Shown here piece after piece: positions 1 to 8,956 of a DNA stretch of 64,000 nt; the stretch's first letter is position 1; each line of letters begins with the position of its first letter. Below the pieces are notes generated by a model. It was not told where the DNA came from. It did no database searches and saw nothing but the letters and a program-made list of their open reading frames with translations. Source of the stretch: CANGTU01 sp046336655. GTDB taxonomy: Bacteria; Bacteroidota; Bacteroidia; Flavobacteriales_D; Sanyastnellaceae. Location: positions 8,685 through 72,684 of the forward strand of contig JBKDGH010000118.1 in assembly GCA_046336655.1 (NCBI GenBank). Reading direction: 5' to 3'. Made by a program: the position numbers and the translations under genes.

Positions 1-410
1 TAAAAGAACAGATCAAGCTGGCAGCTGGTGAGCCGATCTCCGGACGTAACTACTACCCGAAGATGCACAGCATTCAGTGCCGGATAAATGCGGAGGACCC
101 ATTCAAGGGATTTGCTCCTTGCCCCGGAAAAATTTCTGCCTATCACTCACCGGGCGGGCATGGAGTGCGCGTGGATACCCATGCATACGCAGGTTACGTG
201 ATTCCGCCGTACTACGATTCGATGATTTCAAAACTCATCACCGTGGCTCAGACACGCGAAGAGGCAATCACCAAGATGCAGCGTGCGCTGGATGAGTATA
301 TCATCGAAGGTATCAAGACGACCATCCCATTCCATCAGAAACTGATGCGGGATGAGAAGTTCAGAAGCGGTGATTTCAACACGAAGTTCCTGGAGACGTT
401 TGAGATGTAA
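1..410 (+). CDS. accC: Biotin carboxylase subunit of acetyl-CoA carboxylase, C-terminal part
   Basis: The 5' end lies outside the window; the reading frame is open from base 3 and ends in TAA. The visible 135 or so residues are the C-terminal part of a biotin carboxylase: the segment EQIKLAAGEPIS, then CRINAEDP, then the closing subdomain with GYVIPPYYDSMISKLI and a helical tail. The enzyme carboxylates biotin on the carrier protein with ATP and bicarbonate, the first half-reaction of malonyl-CoA formation in fatty-acid synthesis, in the cytoplasm. The YYDSMISKLI block is highly characteristic of AccC/PycA-type carboxylases. A propionyl- or pyruvate-carboxylase biotin carboxylase subunit is the alternative, but the short C-terminus without a fused biotinyl domain fits AccC. 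Partner accB would be expected upstream, outside the window. Confidence 0.9.
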   Translation, partial: KEQIKLAAGEPISGRNYYPKMHSIQCRINAEDPFKGFAPCPGKISAYHSPGGHGVRVDTHAYAGYVIPPYYDSMISKLITVAQTREEAITKMQRALDEYIIEGIKTTIPFHQKLMRDEKFRSGDFNTKFLETFEM

Positions 411-433
411 TCTTCCCGCATGTGCGGTGAGTA

Positions 434-1453
434 TTACTTGTTGCGGATTCTCCGGAATAATTGTCGGAGCGCGTCGTTGAACTCGGATTCATCCCATTTG
501 GCCTGAATTTGTCGAGCGGTTAGTCCGGTGTTGGACCGCACGAGTTCCCAGTGAAATACGAAAGCATTTTCTGCTTCATTTTGCCTGTAGTCCATGCGGC
601 CCCATTTTGCAAGGTAGAAACGCGTGGTATCCTCGTTTTGCTCACAGAAATACAAGCCCTGTGAAAACCACTGAAGCGTTTTCACTTCCCTGGTGGAAGC
701 AATCGGATCGAGGTGATGAAGCCCGCGCGCATAGCTCACAAAATCAACTTCGGGATCATCCTGAAGCACAGAATATTCTCCGATGTAAATGGAATCTGAC
801 GTGACAGCCACACCACTCCACAGGATTGAATTGAGAATGGAAGGCGAAGTGGAAAGGGTGTTGTACGGGATGCCTTTTTGTTCAAGGGAATCGCTGAAGT
901 GCGAATGGGCAATGCCTTTGTTGACCAAAGTAAAACCGAGATAAACGAGGGAATACGCAGCCCCCAGTTTCGCCCAGCGCAGTCTGCGTGGATTCGTCCG
1001 CTTCAAGAAAAGACATACCAGCAACGCGAATAAAAAGGGGACAGTCCAGAGTGGGTCAACGACCGAGATCGTGTTGAATCCCACGAGGTAATCAGTGAAC
1101 GGCAGAAACAACTGTGTGCCATACGTGGTGCAGCAGTCAAGCAGGGTGTGCGTAAAAAAGAACAAGTACCAAACGATATAGCTTTCTTTCCAGGTGATTC
1201 TGGATTTCATCCATCGCCAGGTGACCCACGCAAAGGGGATCGCCATGAGCAGATGGATGAACATGCTATGGCTGTATCCGCGATGAATGCGGAGCTGATC
1301 AATCGGGTCAGTCCAGAATGAATTGAACAGAATATCGAGGTCCGGAATGGTGCCGCCAATGGCACCAATCAGCTGCGCTCTGTTGCCCATCTTGCGCCCC
1401 CAGGCAATTTCGCCCACTGCGGCCCCAAGAACAATCTGAGAAAGAGAATCCAT
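434..1453 (-). CDS. DUF457/YdjM-family inner-membrane metal-dependent hydrolase
   Basis: A protein of about 339 residues starting at the ATG read from 1453; an upstream in-frame start at 1501 would add 16 residues of no visible value. The N-terminal half is a multi-helix membrane region with the family's conserved polar motifs: PDLDILF near residue 40, HRGYSHS near 60 and HTLLDCCTTYG near 100, which together resemble a metal-binding site within the membrane. The C-terminal 150 or so residues are soluble and unrecognised. Members (PF04307, YdjM/YbcI) are called LexA-binding, membrane-bound putative hydrolases, but the substrate is not established. It is transcribed divergently from the SUMF1-like gene at 1556, with about 100 bases between them. 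Confidence 0.75.
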   Translation of the reverse strand: MDSLSQIVLGAAVGEIAWGRKMGNRAQLIGAIGGTIPDLDILFNSFWTDPIDQLRIHRGYSHSMFIHLLMAIPFAWVTWRWMKSRITWKESYIVWYLFFFTHTLLDCCTTYGTQLFLPFTDYLVGFNTISVVDPLWTVPFLFALLVCLFLKRTNPRRLRWAKLGAAYSLVYLGFTLVNKGIAHSHFSDSLEQKGIPYNTLSTSPSILNSILWSGVAVTSDSIYIGEYSVLQDDPEVDFVSYARGLHHLDPIASTREVKTLQWFSQGLYFCEQNEDTTRFYLAKWGRMDYRQNEAENAFVFHWELVRSNTGLTARQIQAKWDESEFNDALRQLFRRIRNK

Positions 1454-1479
1454 CGGCCGCCAAGGTACTTCAGATGGAA

Positions 1480-1507
1480 TTGCACGGGTGGTGATTTGCA
1501 ATATTTG
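1480..1507 (+). promoter_or_regulatory. Predicted Bacteroidota promoter for the SUMF1-like gene
   Basis: TTG at 1480-1482, a 17-base spacer, then AATATTTG at 1500-1507, one mismatch from the TAnnTTTG -7 consensus of Bacteroidota sigma-ABfr. It would start transcription near 1513, upstream of both the ATG at 1543 and the TTG at 1556. Prediction from motif and spacing only. Confidence 0.35.
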
Positions 1508-1555
1508 TAGTTACAACACGTTAGTTCACAAACCTGTACCACATGAAAAAACCGA

Positions 1556-2428
1556 TTGTTACGCTTTCCGGATTGGCTCTTTATTGCCCTGACTTCATTT
1601 CTTGGAGGTCGGAAGTGGACTCACCCGAAAGGATTCGAAAAGTCATTCACATTCATAGAAGGCAATGCGGAGCATACGAGTGGTTTTTTTATGCAGCGAA
1701 CTGAAGTGTCTAATCTGGAGTACCGGAATTTTCTTCAGGACTTGAAAGTGCAGGGCAATATGGATAACTACAAAGCGGCTCTGTGGGATACTGCGAATTG
1801 GGTGACCACATTTTCATTCAACGAGCCTTACAAAACATATTATCACAGCCACGCGGCTTATGATAACTATCCTGCAGTGAACATCACCCATGCCGGAGCA
1901 GTATTGTATTGTGAGTGGCTTGCAGCAGAGCTTAACGGGGTAAGTGGTCAAGGAGAATACTACTACCACGTGCGCATTCCTTCCCGTTCAGAATGGATCC
2001 ATGCCGCGTGCAACGGAGATCAGAGATTCGTGTATGCGTGGGGTGGACCGTATATCCGCAATGCAAAGGGTTGTGCATTGTGTAACTTCATGCACGTAGG
2101 TGATGAATGTATTCGCCGAAATGAATCCGGGGAGCTTGAGTTGGGATGTCAGGGTGGAGATCACCATTACATGGGAGTTGCAGGTTACCTGAGCGATAAT
2201 GCGGATATCACCGCGCCTGTAGCCTCTTATTCCCCATCTAAGTGGGGACTCTTTAATATGAATGGAAACGTGGCCGAAATGGTGGATGACGGCACTACTG
2301 CCATGGGTGGATCATGGAGATGTCCCGGCTATGACGTCAGAAATACAAGTGAAATGAAGTTCGATGGCCCGTCAGTGGAAGTGGGATTTCGTCCGGTGGT
2401 GACGCTGGTGAAAAGAAAAAGTGTTTAG
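1556..2428 (+). CDS. SUMF1/formylglycine-generating-enzyme-fold protein (start disturbed)
   Basis: About 290 residues dominated by a SUMF1 (FGE-sulfatase) fold: the entry motif MQRTEVSNLEYRNFL near 46, PAVNITHAGAVLYCEWLAAELN near 105, RIPSRSEWIHAAC near 140, and the closing NGNVAEMVDDG, GGSWRC and GFRPVV motifs. In Bacteroidota this fold is used both by formylglycine enzymes and by secreted or lipoprotein structural proteins of the GldJ/GldK type; I cannot choose a role. The start is odd. The frame has no ATG before the domain, only a TTG at 1556, whereas an ATG at 1543 preceded by a plausible promoter opens a different frame that stops after 53 codons. Removing one A from the A6 run at 1546-1551 would join that ATG to this frame and give a normal signal-peptide-like N-terminus. 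It may be a sequencing or assembly error, a recent frameshift, or a TTG start. Confidence 0.7.
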   Translation: MLRFPDWLFIALTSFLGGRKWTHPKGFEKSFTFIEGNAEHTSGFFMQRTEVSNLEYRNFLQDLKVQGNMDNYKAALWDTANWVTTFSFNEPYKTYYHSHAAYDNYPAVNITHAGAVLYCEWLAAELNGVSGQGEYYYHVRIPSRSEWIHAACNGDQRFVYAWGGPYIRNAKGCALCNFMHVGDECIRRNESGELELGCQGGDHHYMGVAGYLSDNADITAPVASYSPSKWGLFNMNGNVAEMVDDGTTAMGGSWRCPGYDVRNTSEMKFDGPSVEVGFRPVVTLVKRKSV

Positions 2429-2440
2429 TCCGGCTCGTGC

Positions 2441-5068
2441 TTAGGCTCCGATAATCTTCCGGATGTCATTGAGCTTCATCAGCGCCTCTACAGGAGTCAG
2501 CGTGTTGATATCAATATTGAGCAGTTCATCCCTTACTTGCGCAAGCGTGGGATCATCGAGTTGAAAGAAGCTGAGCTGCACGGGCGATTGCGCGGACACA
2601 TGCCCTACTTTACCAGTGAGGTTTTCCCTGCTGTGCGATTGTTCAAGTGTCTGGAGCATTTCTTTCGCACGTTCGAGCACCTTGGAGGGCATTCCCGCAA
2701 GTTTGGCCACGTGAATACCAAAGCTGTGATTGCTGCCGCCCTGTTGCAGTTTGCGGAGAAATACTATGCGCTGGCCCACTTCCTTTACACTTACATTGAA
2801 GTTATGGATGCGTGCAAATGCCGATGCCATTTCGTTCAGTTCGTGGTAGTGTGTGGCGAATAACGTCTTGGCTCTTGCTTTCGGATGCTCATGCAGGTAT
2901 TCCGCAATGGCCCAGGCAATCGAAATTCCGTCATAGGTGGATGTGCCTCTTCCGATTTCATCCAGCAGCACCAGGCTGCGGTTGCTGAGGTTATTGAGAA
3001 TACTCGCGGTTTCATTCATCTCCACCATAAATGTGGATTCACCGCTGGAGATGTTATCGCTCGCACCCACACGGGTGAAGATCTTGTCAATGATGCCTAT
3101 ATCGGCAGATTTCGCAGGCACATACGATCCTATCTGAGCCATAAGCACGATGAGTGCAGTCTGGCGCAGCACAGCAGATTTACCGCTCATGTTTGGTCCG
3201 GTGATCATCATGATTTGCTGCTGCTCATTGTCGAGGTATACGTCATTGCTGACATACTCTTCTCCGGGAGGCAGGCTGCGCTCAATGACCGGATGTCGTC
3301 CTTCATGAATGTGCAGGCTGAAGCCATCGTTCAGAGAGGGTTTGACATAATGGTTTTTCACTGCAACTGTCGCAAAGGACAGGAGGCAATCCAGCCGTGC
3401 CACGAGCTGGGCATTCAACTGAATCGCTGAAGTGAACTCCATGACGGCCGCCACGAGTTCCTGAAAAAGGTGTGATTCGATAGCGGCAATCTTTTCCTCT
3501 GCGCCGAGAATCTTTGACTCGTAATCCTTCAGCTCTTCGGTGATGTATCGCTCCGCCTGTGTGAGGGTCTGTTTTCTGATCCAGTCAGCAGGCACTTTAT
3601 CCTTGTGTGTATTGCGTACTTCGAGGTAGTAGCCAAACACATTGTTATACGAAATTTTCAGGGATGGAATTCCCGTGCGTTCACTTTCGCGCTGTTGGAT
3701 TTCCGCGAGAAAATCCTTGCCTGACGTGGCGAGTGAGCGCAACTCATCCAGTTCAGAATGCACTCCGGGGGCAATTACCTGCCCCTTGTTCAGCGCCATC
3801 GGAGGATCGGGATGGAGTTCCCTGGCAATGCGCGAGGTGATCGTCTCACACGGATTCAGCTGCGAGGTGAGGCTGAGCAATTCCGAATTACTGCTCTTTT
3901 TACCCATTTCACGGATGGGTTCAAGGGCTTCCAGGGCCCGGCGTATCTGCATCAGTTCGCGCGGCGAAATACGCGCTGTGGCTACTTTGGAAATGAGCCT
4001 TTCGAGGTCACCTATTTGCTTGAGTGACTGCGAAAGGACGGACGCATTATCTTGGTGGTGTGTGAAATATTCCACTACCGCATGGCGCTTCTCAATCGTG
4101 GCGGAGTGCTTCAGCGGAAGAAGCAGCCAGCGACGAAGCATGCGCGCTCCCATGGGTGAAATGGTTTCATCCAGCACATCCAGCAAGGTGGTTGCATTTT
4201 CATGCGAGGAGTGAACGAGCTCCAGATTGCGGATGGTGAATTTGTCCAGCCATACGTATTGGTCTTCTTCAATCCTGGAAATGGTTGCTATGTGAGCTAC
4301 TTTATCGTGGCGTGTTTCTTCCAGATAATGCAGCACCGCACCGGCAGCAATAATTCCGAGTTCAAGTTCATCCACTCCGAATCCCTTGAGGCTGCGGGTT
4401 CCGAAGTGTTTCTGGAGTTTCTCTCTTCCGAAATCTGACGTAAACACCCAGTCATCGAGCCTGAACGTGACGAGTTTGTCGCCGAACGCATCGCGAAACG
4501 CTTTGTCGAGATGCTTCTGATAAAGCACCTCGGCAGGCCGGAAGCCCTGAAGGAGTTTATCCGCATATTCAATTGTTCCCTCTGCACACAGAAATTCGCC
4601 AGTGGAAATATCGAGAAACGCGATGCCAGCCTGGTTCTGTTTGATGGCTACTGCAGCAAGAAAGTTATTGGACGTAGCATCGTACGTTTTATCGTTGTAC
4701 GACACGCCCGGAGTAACTAGTTCGGTAACTCCGCGCCTGACGATCTTTTTGGTAAGCTTAGGGTCTTCGAGCTGGTCGCAGATCGCTACGCGGTGGCCTG
4801 CACGAACGAGCTTGGGCAGATAGGTATCCAGCGCGTGAAATGGAAAGCCGGCCAGCTCCACGTAGGCCGCAGCGCCATTTTTTCTCCGCGTGAGTGTGAT
4901 GCCCAGCACGCGGGATGCAACGATGGCATCCTCTCCGAATGTTTCGTAGAAATCGCCTACGCGAAAAAGCAGGAGTGCGTCAGGATACTTTGCCTTGATG
5001 GCATTGTATTGCTTCATGAGCGGTGTTTCAACCGCTGCTCCGGTTTCCTCAACGTATTCTTCCGCCAC
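2441..5068 (-). CDS. mutS: DNA mismatch repair protein MutS
   Basis: An 875-residue MutS1, of the usual length for the family. The N-terminal mismatch-recognition domain carries GDFYETF, whose Phe40 and Glu42 match the mismatch-probing Phe-x-Glu pair. Connector, core and clamp domains follow, and the ABC-type ATPase has Walker A GPNMSGKS at 623-630 and the Walker B/signature segment around LVLLDEIGRGTST. It recognises base mismatches and small loops after replication and recruits MutL. The gene lies 13 bases after clpX on the same strand and is probably co-transcribed with it. No mutL is seen in the window. Confidence 0.97.
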   Translation of the reverse strand: MAEEYVEETGAAVETPLMKQYNAIKAKYPDALLLFRVGDFYETFGEDAIVASRVLGITLTRRKNGAAAYVELAGFPFHALDTYLPKLVRAGHRVAICDQLEDPKLTKKIVRRGVTELVTPGVSYNDKTYDATSNNFLAAVAIKQNQAGIAFLDISTGEFLCAEGTIEYADKLLQGFRPAEVLYQKHLDKAFRDAFGDKLVTFRLDDWVFTSDFGREKLQKHFGTRSLKGFGVDELELGIIAAGAVLHYLEETRHDKVAHIATISRIEEDQYVWLDKFTIRNLELVHSSHENATTLLDVLDETISPMGARMLRRWLLLPLKHSATIEKRHAVVEYFTHHQDNASVLSQSLKQIGDLERLISKVATARISPRELMQIRRALEALEPIREMGKKSSNSELLSLTSQLNPCETITSRIARELHPDPPMALNKGQVIAPGVHSELDELRSLATSGKDFLAEIQQRESERTGIPSLKISYNNVFGYYLEVRNTHKDKVPADWIRKQTLTQAERYITEELKDYESKILGAEEKIAAIESHLFQELVAAVMEFTSAIQLNAQLVARLDCLLSFATVAVKNHYVKPSLNDGFSLHIHEGRHPVIERSLPPGEEYVSNDVYLDNEQQQIMMITGPNMSGKSAVLRQTALIVLMAQIGSYVPAKSADIGIIDKIFTRVGASDNISSGESTFMVEMNETASILNNLSNRSLVLLDEIGRGTSTYDGISIAWAIAEYLHEHPKARAKTLFATHYHELNEMASAFARIHNFNVSVKEVGQRIVFLRKLQQGGSNHSFGIHVAKLAGMPSKVLERAKEMLQTLEQSHSRENLTGKVGHVSAQSPVQLSFFQLDDPTLAQVRDELLNIDINTLTPVEALMKLNDIRKIIGA

Positions 5069-5081
5069 TGGAGTCAGGTTT

Positions 5082-6302
5082 TCACGCCACTTTCAGCTGA
5101 CTGAGCTTGGAGTGTGAGAACTGTTCGCGCGCATAACTGAGCGTCACCTTGAACTCCTTCTCCTTGGAAGAAGGCAACTGGTACATCGCATCAGTCATAA
5201 TTGCTTCGCAGATGGAACGTAGGCCGCGAGCACCGAGTTTGTATTCCATTGCTTTTTCAACGATGAAATCGAGCACTTTTTTATCAAAGGTGAGTTTGAC
5301 ACCGTCCATATCAAACAGCTTCACATACTGTTTGATGAGCGCATTTTTCGGTTCTGTGAGAATGCGACGCAGGGTAGCTTCGTCCAGTGGATTCAGGTAA
5401 GTCAGCACCGGGAAGCGACCGATCAGTTCGGGTATTAATCCGAATCGCTTCAGATCCGTTGGGGTTACATACTGAAGAATATTCTCAGTGTCAATTCGCG
5501 CAGCAGTTGCGCCGTATCCGATGGAGTTGAGGTTGATGCGGCTTTCTATATGCCTGTTGATTCCGTCGAACGCACCGCCGCAGATGAAGAGGATATTGCG
5601 GGTATCGACCTGTATCATCTTTTGTTCCGGATGTTTGCGTCCGCCCTGCGGGGGAACACCTACCGTGGCTCCTTCGAGGAGTTTGAGCAGTGCCTGCTGT
5701 ACACCTTCTCCGCTGACATCGCGGGTGATGCTCGGGTTGTCACTTTTACGGGCGATTTTATCGATCTCATCGATGAAGACAATGCCTCGCTCAGCACGCG
5801 CCACGTCATAGTCGGCGTTTTGAAGAAGGCGCGAAAGGATGCTCTCCACATCTTCTCCCACATAGCCCGCTTCAGTGAGTACGGTAGCATCGGCAATGCA
5901 AAATGGTACGTTGAGCATTTTTGCGATGGAGCGGGCCAGCAGTGTTTTGCCGGTTCCGGTTTCACCGACCATCACGATGTTGGATTTTTCAATTTCCACA
6001 TCATCGCCGGTGTGCTTCTGGCTGATGCGCTTGTAGTGGTTGTACACCGCTACGCTGAGCACTTTTTTTGCCTCGTCTTGCCCGATCACAAAGTCATCCA
6101 GAAAGGCCTTGATTTCAGCCGGCTTCAGAAGCTGAAGATCGCCGGACGGAGAAGTGCTGGGCGCTTTCTTCTCTTCATGCACAATCTGGTGCGCCTGACT
6201 CGCACAGTCATCGCAGATGTGTCCGCTGAGACCCGCGATGAGGATATTGACTTCGCTTTTTTTACGGCCGCAGAACGAGCAGCTGATTTCTTTTCCTGAC
6301 AT
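5082..6302 (-). CDS. clpX: ATP-dependent Clp protease ATP-binding subunit ClpX
   Basis: A 406-residue ClpX, the AAA+ unfoldase that feeds substrates to ClpP. It has the N-terminal C4 zinc-binding domain with Cys8, Cys11, Cys30 and Cys33, Walker A GETGTGKT at 113-120, the pore loop GYVG at 146-149, Walker B VFIDEID at 175-181 and the C-terminal sensor-2 domain with LGARGLRS. It starts at an ATG 86 bases after priA. ClpX commonly sits next to clpP; here clpP is about 7 kb upstream with priA and a giant secreted-protein gene between them. mutS follows 13 bases downstream. Confidence 0.97.
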   Translation of the reverse strand: MSGKEISCSFCGRKKSEVNILIAGLSGHICDDCASQAHQIVHEEKKAPSTSPSGDLQLLKPAEIKAFLDDFVIGQDEAKKVLSVAVYNHYKRISQKHTGDDVEIEKSNIVMVGETGTGKTLLARSIAKMLNVPFCIADATVLTEAGYVGEDVESILSRLLQNADYDVARAERGIVFIDEIDKIARKSDNPSITRDVSGEGVQQALLKLLEGATVGVPPQGGRKHPEQKMIQVDTRNILFICGGAFDGINRHIESRINLNSIGYGATAARIDTENILQYVTPTDLKRFGLIPELIGRFPVLTYLNPLDEATLRRILTEPKNALIKQYVKLFDMDGVKLTFDKKVLDFIVEKAMEYKLGARGLRSICEAIMTDAMYQLPSSKEKEFKVTLSYAREQFSHSKLSQLKVA

Positions 6303-6388
6303 GCGATGAAAACGACCGGGAGCCTTGATTGTTTCTCAAATCCGGACGAACCCCAAAGGTACGACACACTTCCGGAGTCTGTTCGGCG

Positions 6389-8869
6389 TCACACAGGGTC
6401 CACGTCTACCGTCAGCCGGACGCTTTTGAAGTCAGGTTGCTGCCTCAGCATGTGGCAGGAGTCCAGAATCAGCTCTTTGAGGCGCGGCAGGTCGGGGGTG
6501 CGGTGAAGCTTGATCAGGATTTGCCGGAGGTAATACGTGTTAATCCTGGGCACATAGGGTTTTTCTGGGCCCAGCACCTGACCGGGTTCGAGGCGTGTAA
6601 TGGCGGCTTTGAGTTCATTGCCAGCCCGCTCAGCCACTTCGTCATCCTTGTGCTTGACGGTGATGCGGATCATTCTTACGAACGGGGGATAGCTGAACTG
6701 ATGGCGCTCCCGGATTTCATGGTTGTAAAGAGACGTGTAATCGCCGCGTTTTACCAGGTCAAGCAGCCAATGGTCGGGTGTATAGGTCTGAATGATCACT
6801 TGCCCGCGCTTCTGGCGCCGGCCTGCTCGTCCCGCCACCTGCATAATGAGCTGAAAGCTTCGTTCCATGGACCTGAAATCAGGATAATTCATCATACGAT
6901 CAGCATTCATAATACCCACGACGGAAACATGGTCAAAGTCGAGTCCTTTCGTGATCATCTGGGTGCCTACGAGAATTTGAATTTCACCGGATTCAAAATC
7001 GGAGATGATGCGCTGGTAGCTGCTTTTGCTGCGGGTGGTATCAAGGTCCATACGCTGGACTCTGAATTCAGGGAACAGGTCAACTACTTCTTCTTCGAGT
7101 TTTTCAGTGCCGAAGCCGAGCATACGGAGATCATGATTTCCGCAAGCCGCGCATGCTGCAGGAGGCGAGCTCGAGTAGCCGCAGTAGTGGCATTTGAGTT
7201 GATGATTGTGCTTGTGGTAGGTCATGCTCACGTCGCAGCGCGTGCACATAGGCACCCAGCCACAGGTGTGGCATTGCCACAGGGGAGAATAGCCCCTTCT
7301 GTTTTGAAAGAGAATGACCTGTTCACCTGATTCAAGCGCTTTCCTCATCGCTTCTACAAGCATGCTTGTGAAATTGCCGGAGAGGGTTTTCTTTTTGATA
7401 TCTGCACGTATGTCAGCGATGGTGACTTCAGGTAGCTCAATTCCGCCGAACCGTTCGTTGATTTCAATCAGGTTGTAGCGGTTGTTTTTAGAGTTCCAGT
7501 AGGTTTCAATTGAAGGTGTGGCCGAGCCAAGCACCACCGGTGCTCCGAATTCCCGCGCCCACACAATGGCGGTGTCACGGGCATGGTAACGCGGTGCTGG
7601 ATCGTGCTGTTTAAAGCTGTGTTCATGCTCTTCGTCCACGATGACCAGACCGGGATTCGAGAACGGAAGAAACAATGCTGACCGGGCGCCGATTACAATG
7701 GCCGGCTGTCCGGCCGGCGCATGGAGCAATGACATCCAGGTGTTACCCCGCTGATTGTCTGAGAACCCGCTGTGATAGACTTTCACCAGCGCACCGAAGT
7801 ATTTGCGCAGCCGTGTGATCAGTTGAGTGGTAAGGGCAATTTCAGGAAGCAGGTAGAGCACTTGCTTGCCTTCCTGAACGGCATCACGGATCAGGTGACA
7901 GTAAATCTCCGTTTTCCCGCTTGAGGTTACCCCGTGAAGCAATGTCACCGGAAGCGTCGAGAAAGATGATTTTATTTCTTCATAGACGCGTTGCTGGGTT
8001 GGTGCAAGCCCGGGTAGATTGGGACTGGCATTGGCTTGCGGTATGCGGTGTGGATCAATCGTGCGTTTTTCGATAATCCCTTTTTCAATGAGTGACTGGA
8101 AAGCCGATTTTGAAATCCCTGTGTGCTGCTGAACTTCTTTTTTCGGTACGCTCCGGCTTTCGCCTTTATCAAAACCGGAAAGGCCCAGAAAGGCGAGAAG
8201 TGCATCACTCTGCTTGTGTGCCTGCCGTTTTTCGAAATCGGAGAAGAGTTGCTTTAATGATCCTTCTGTTGCATAGACCGTATTGAGATCAAATACCTCA
8301 TCGCGTTTTGGCCTGAATTTCTCTTTGATTTCCTCGTCTGAGAAGATCATCCCCTTTTCAACTAACCCTTTGAGAATGGGCTGTAAAGTGCGGATGCTGA
8401 GCCGCTCACTGAGCTCAGAAATGGCGCAGGGTTTTTCAGTCAGGGCATGGAGCACAGCGCGCTCCTTTTCATTCAGAGTCGCATCTTCTTCCCAATATTC
8501 ATCAGCCACCGAGAGCTTGGTTTCACTTGACAGTTTCAATGAACCGGGAATGGCGGCATTCATTACTTCGCCCACAGTGCAGGCGTAATAGGATGCAATC
8601 CACTCCCAGAATTTCAATTGAGATTCAGTGACAATTGCGTCTTCATCGAGCAGTCCTTCGATGTATTTTGCTTCATAACCGGAAGGGGGTGTTTGCCCAA
8701 TGGCCCGTATAATCCCGGTGTAGAAGCGGCTTTTGCCCAACGGCACAATCACCCGAAATCCCACCTGAATGCGGTTATTCCATTCAAATGGAATGCGGTA
8801 TGACAGCGTTTTTGGCAACGCCAGAGGCAGAATGACTTCTGCGAAGAGGGTGACGCGTTCGGCTGTCAT
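6389..8869 (-). CDS. priA: Primosomal replication-restart helicase PriA
   Basis: An 826-residue superfamily 2 helicase that reloads the replisome at stalled forks. The N-terminal 3'-DNA-binding domain (about 1-105) and winged-helix region are followed by Walker A GVTSSGKT at 313-320, the DEEH box at 412-415 and a zinc-binding region with eight cysteines (533, 536, 542, 545, 560, 563, 573, 576), then the second RecA-like lobe with LVGTQMITKGLDF and QVAGRAGR. All catalytic and zinc residues expected of PriA are present. Start at the ATG read from 8869, which leaves a short spacer after the terminator of the upstream gene. Confidence 0.96.
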   Translation of the reverse strand: MTAERVTLFAEVILPLALPKTLSYRIPFEWNNRIQVGFRVIVPLGKSRFYTGIIRAIGQTPPSGYEAKYIEGLLDEDAIVTESQLKFWEWIASYYACTVGEVMNAAIPGSLKLSSETKLSVADEYWEEDATLNEKERAVLHALTEKPCAISELSERLSIRTLQPILKGLVEKGMIFSDEEIKEKFRPKRDEVFDLNTVYATEGSLKQLFSDFEKRQAHKQSDALLAFLGLSGFDKGESRSVPKKEVQQHTGISKSAFQSLIEKGIIEKRTIDPHRIPQANASPNLPGLAPTQQRVYEEIKSSFSTLPVTLLHGVTSSGKTEIYCHLIRDAVQEGKQVLYLLPEIALTTQLITRLRKYFGALVKVYHSGFSDNQRGNTWMSLLHAPAGQPAIVIGARSALFLPFSNPGLVIVDEEHEHSFKQHDPAPRYHARDTAIVWAREFGAPVVLGSATPSIETYWNSKNNRYNLIEINERFGGIELPEVTIADIRADIKKKTLSGNFTSMLVEAMRKALESGEQVILFQNRRGYSPLWQCHTCGWVPMCTRCDVSMTYHKHNHQLKCHYCGYSSSPPAACAACGNHDLRMLGFGTEKLEEEVVDLFPEFRVQRMDLDTTRSKSSYQRIISDFESGEIQILVGTQMITKGLDFDHVSVVGIMNADRMMNYPDFRSMERSFQLIMQVAGRAGRRQKRGQVIIQTYTPDHWLLDLVKRGDYTSLYNHEIRERHQFSYPPFVRMIRITVKHKDDEVAERAGNELKAAITRLEPGQVLGPEKPYVPRINTYYLRQILIKLHRTPDLPRLKELILDSCHMLRQQPDFKSVRLTVDVDPV

Positions 8870-8904
8870 GGAATGTGGTGTAAAGAAACAACATCAGCCA
8901 AAAG

Positions 8905-8931
8905 AAAAAAGGCAGCCTGAGCCGCCTTTTT
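8905..8931 (-). terminator. Rho-independent terminator after the HYR-repeat gene
   Basis: On the minus strand an 11-bp stem (AAAAAGGCGGC paired with GCTGCCTTTTT, one G-T pair) with a TCAG loop runs into a T-tract, 26 bases past the stop of the gene ending at 8957 and before priA. Confidence 0.75.
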
Positions 8932-8956
8932 ATGTCTGATATGGAATACTATTCCG

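Noticed and set aside
5550..6299. 249-codon plus-strand frame inside clpX
   Set aside because: Antisense to intact clpX, no signal peptide or motif, no start context.
6329..7330. Long open frame of 333 codons on the plus strand inside priA
   Set aside because: It lies antisense to a complete priA with all motifs, has no protein-like motif, and is explained by the base composition of the opposite strand.
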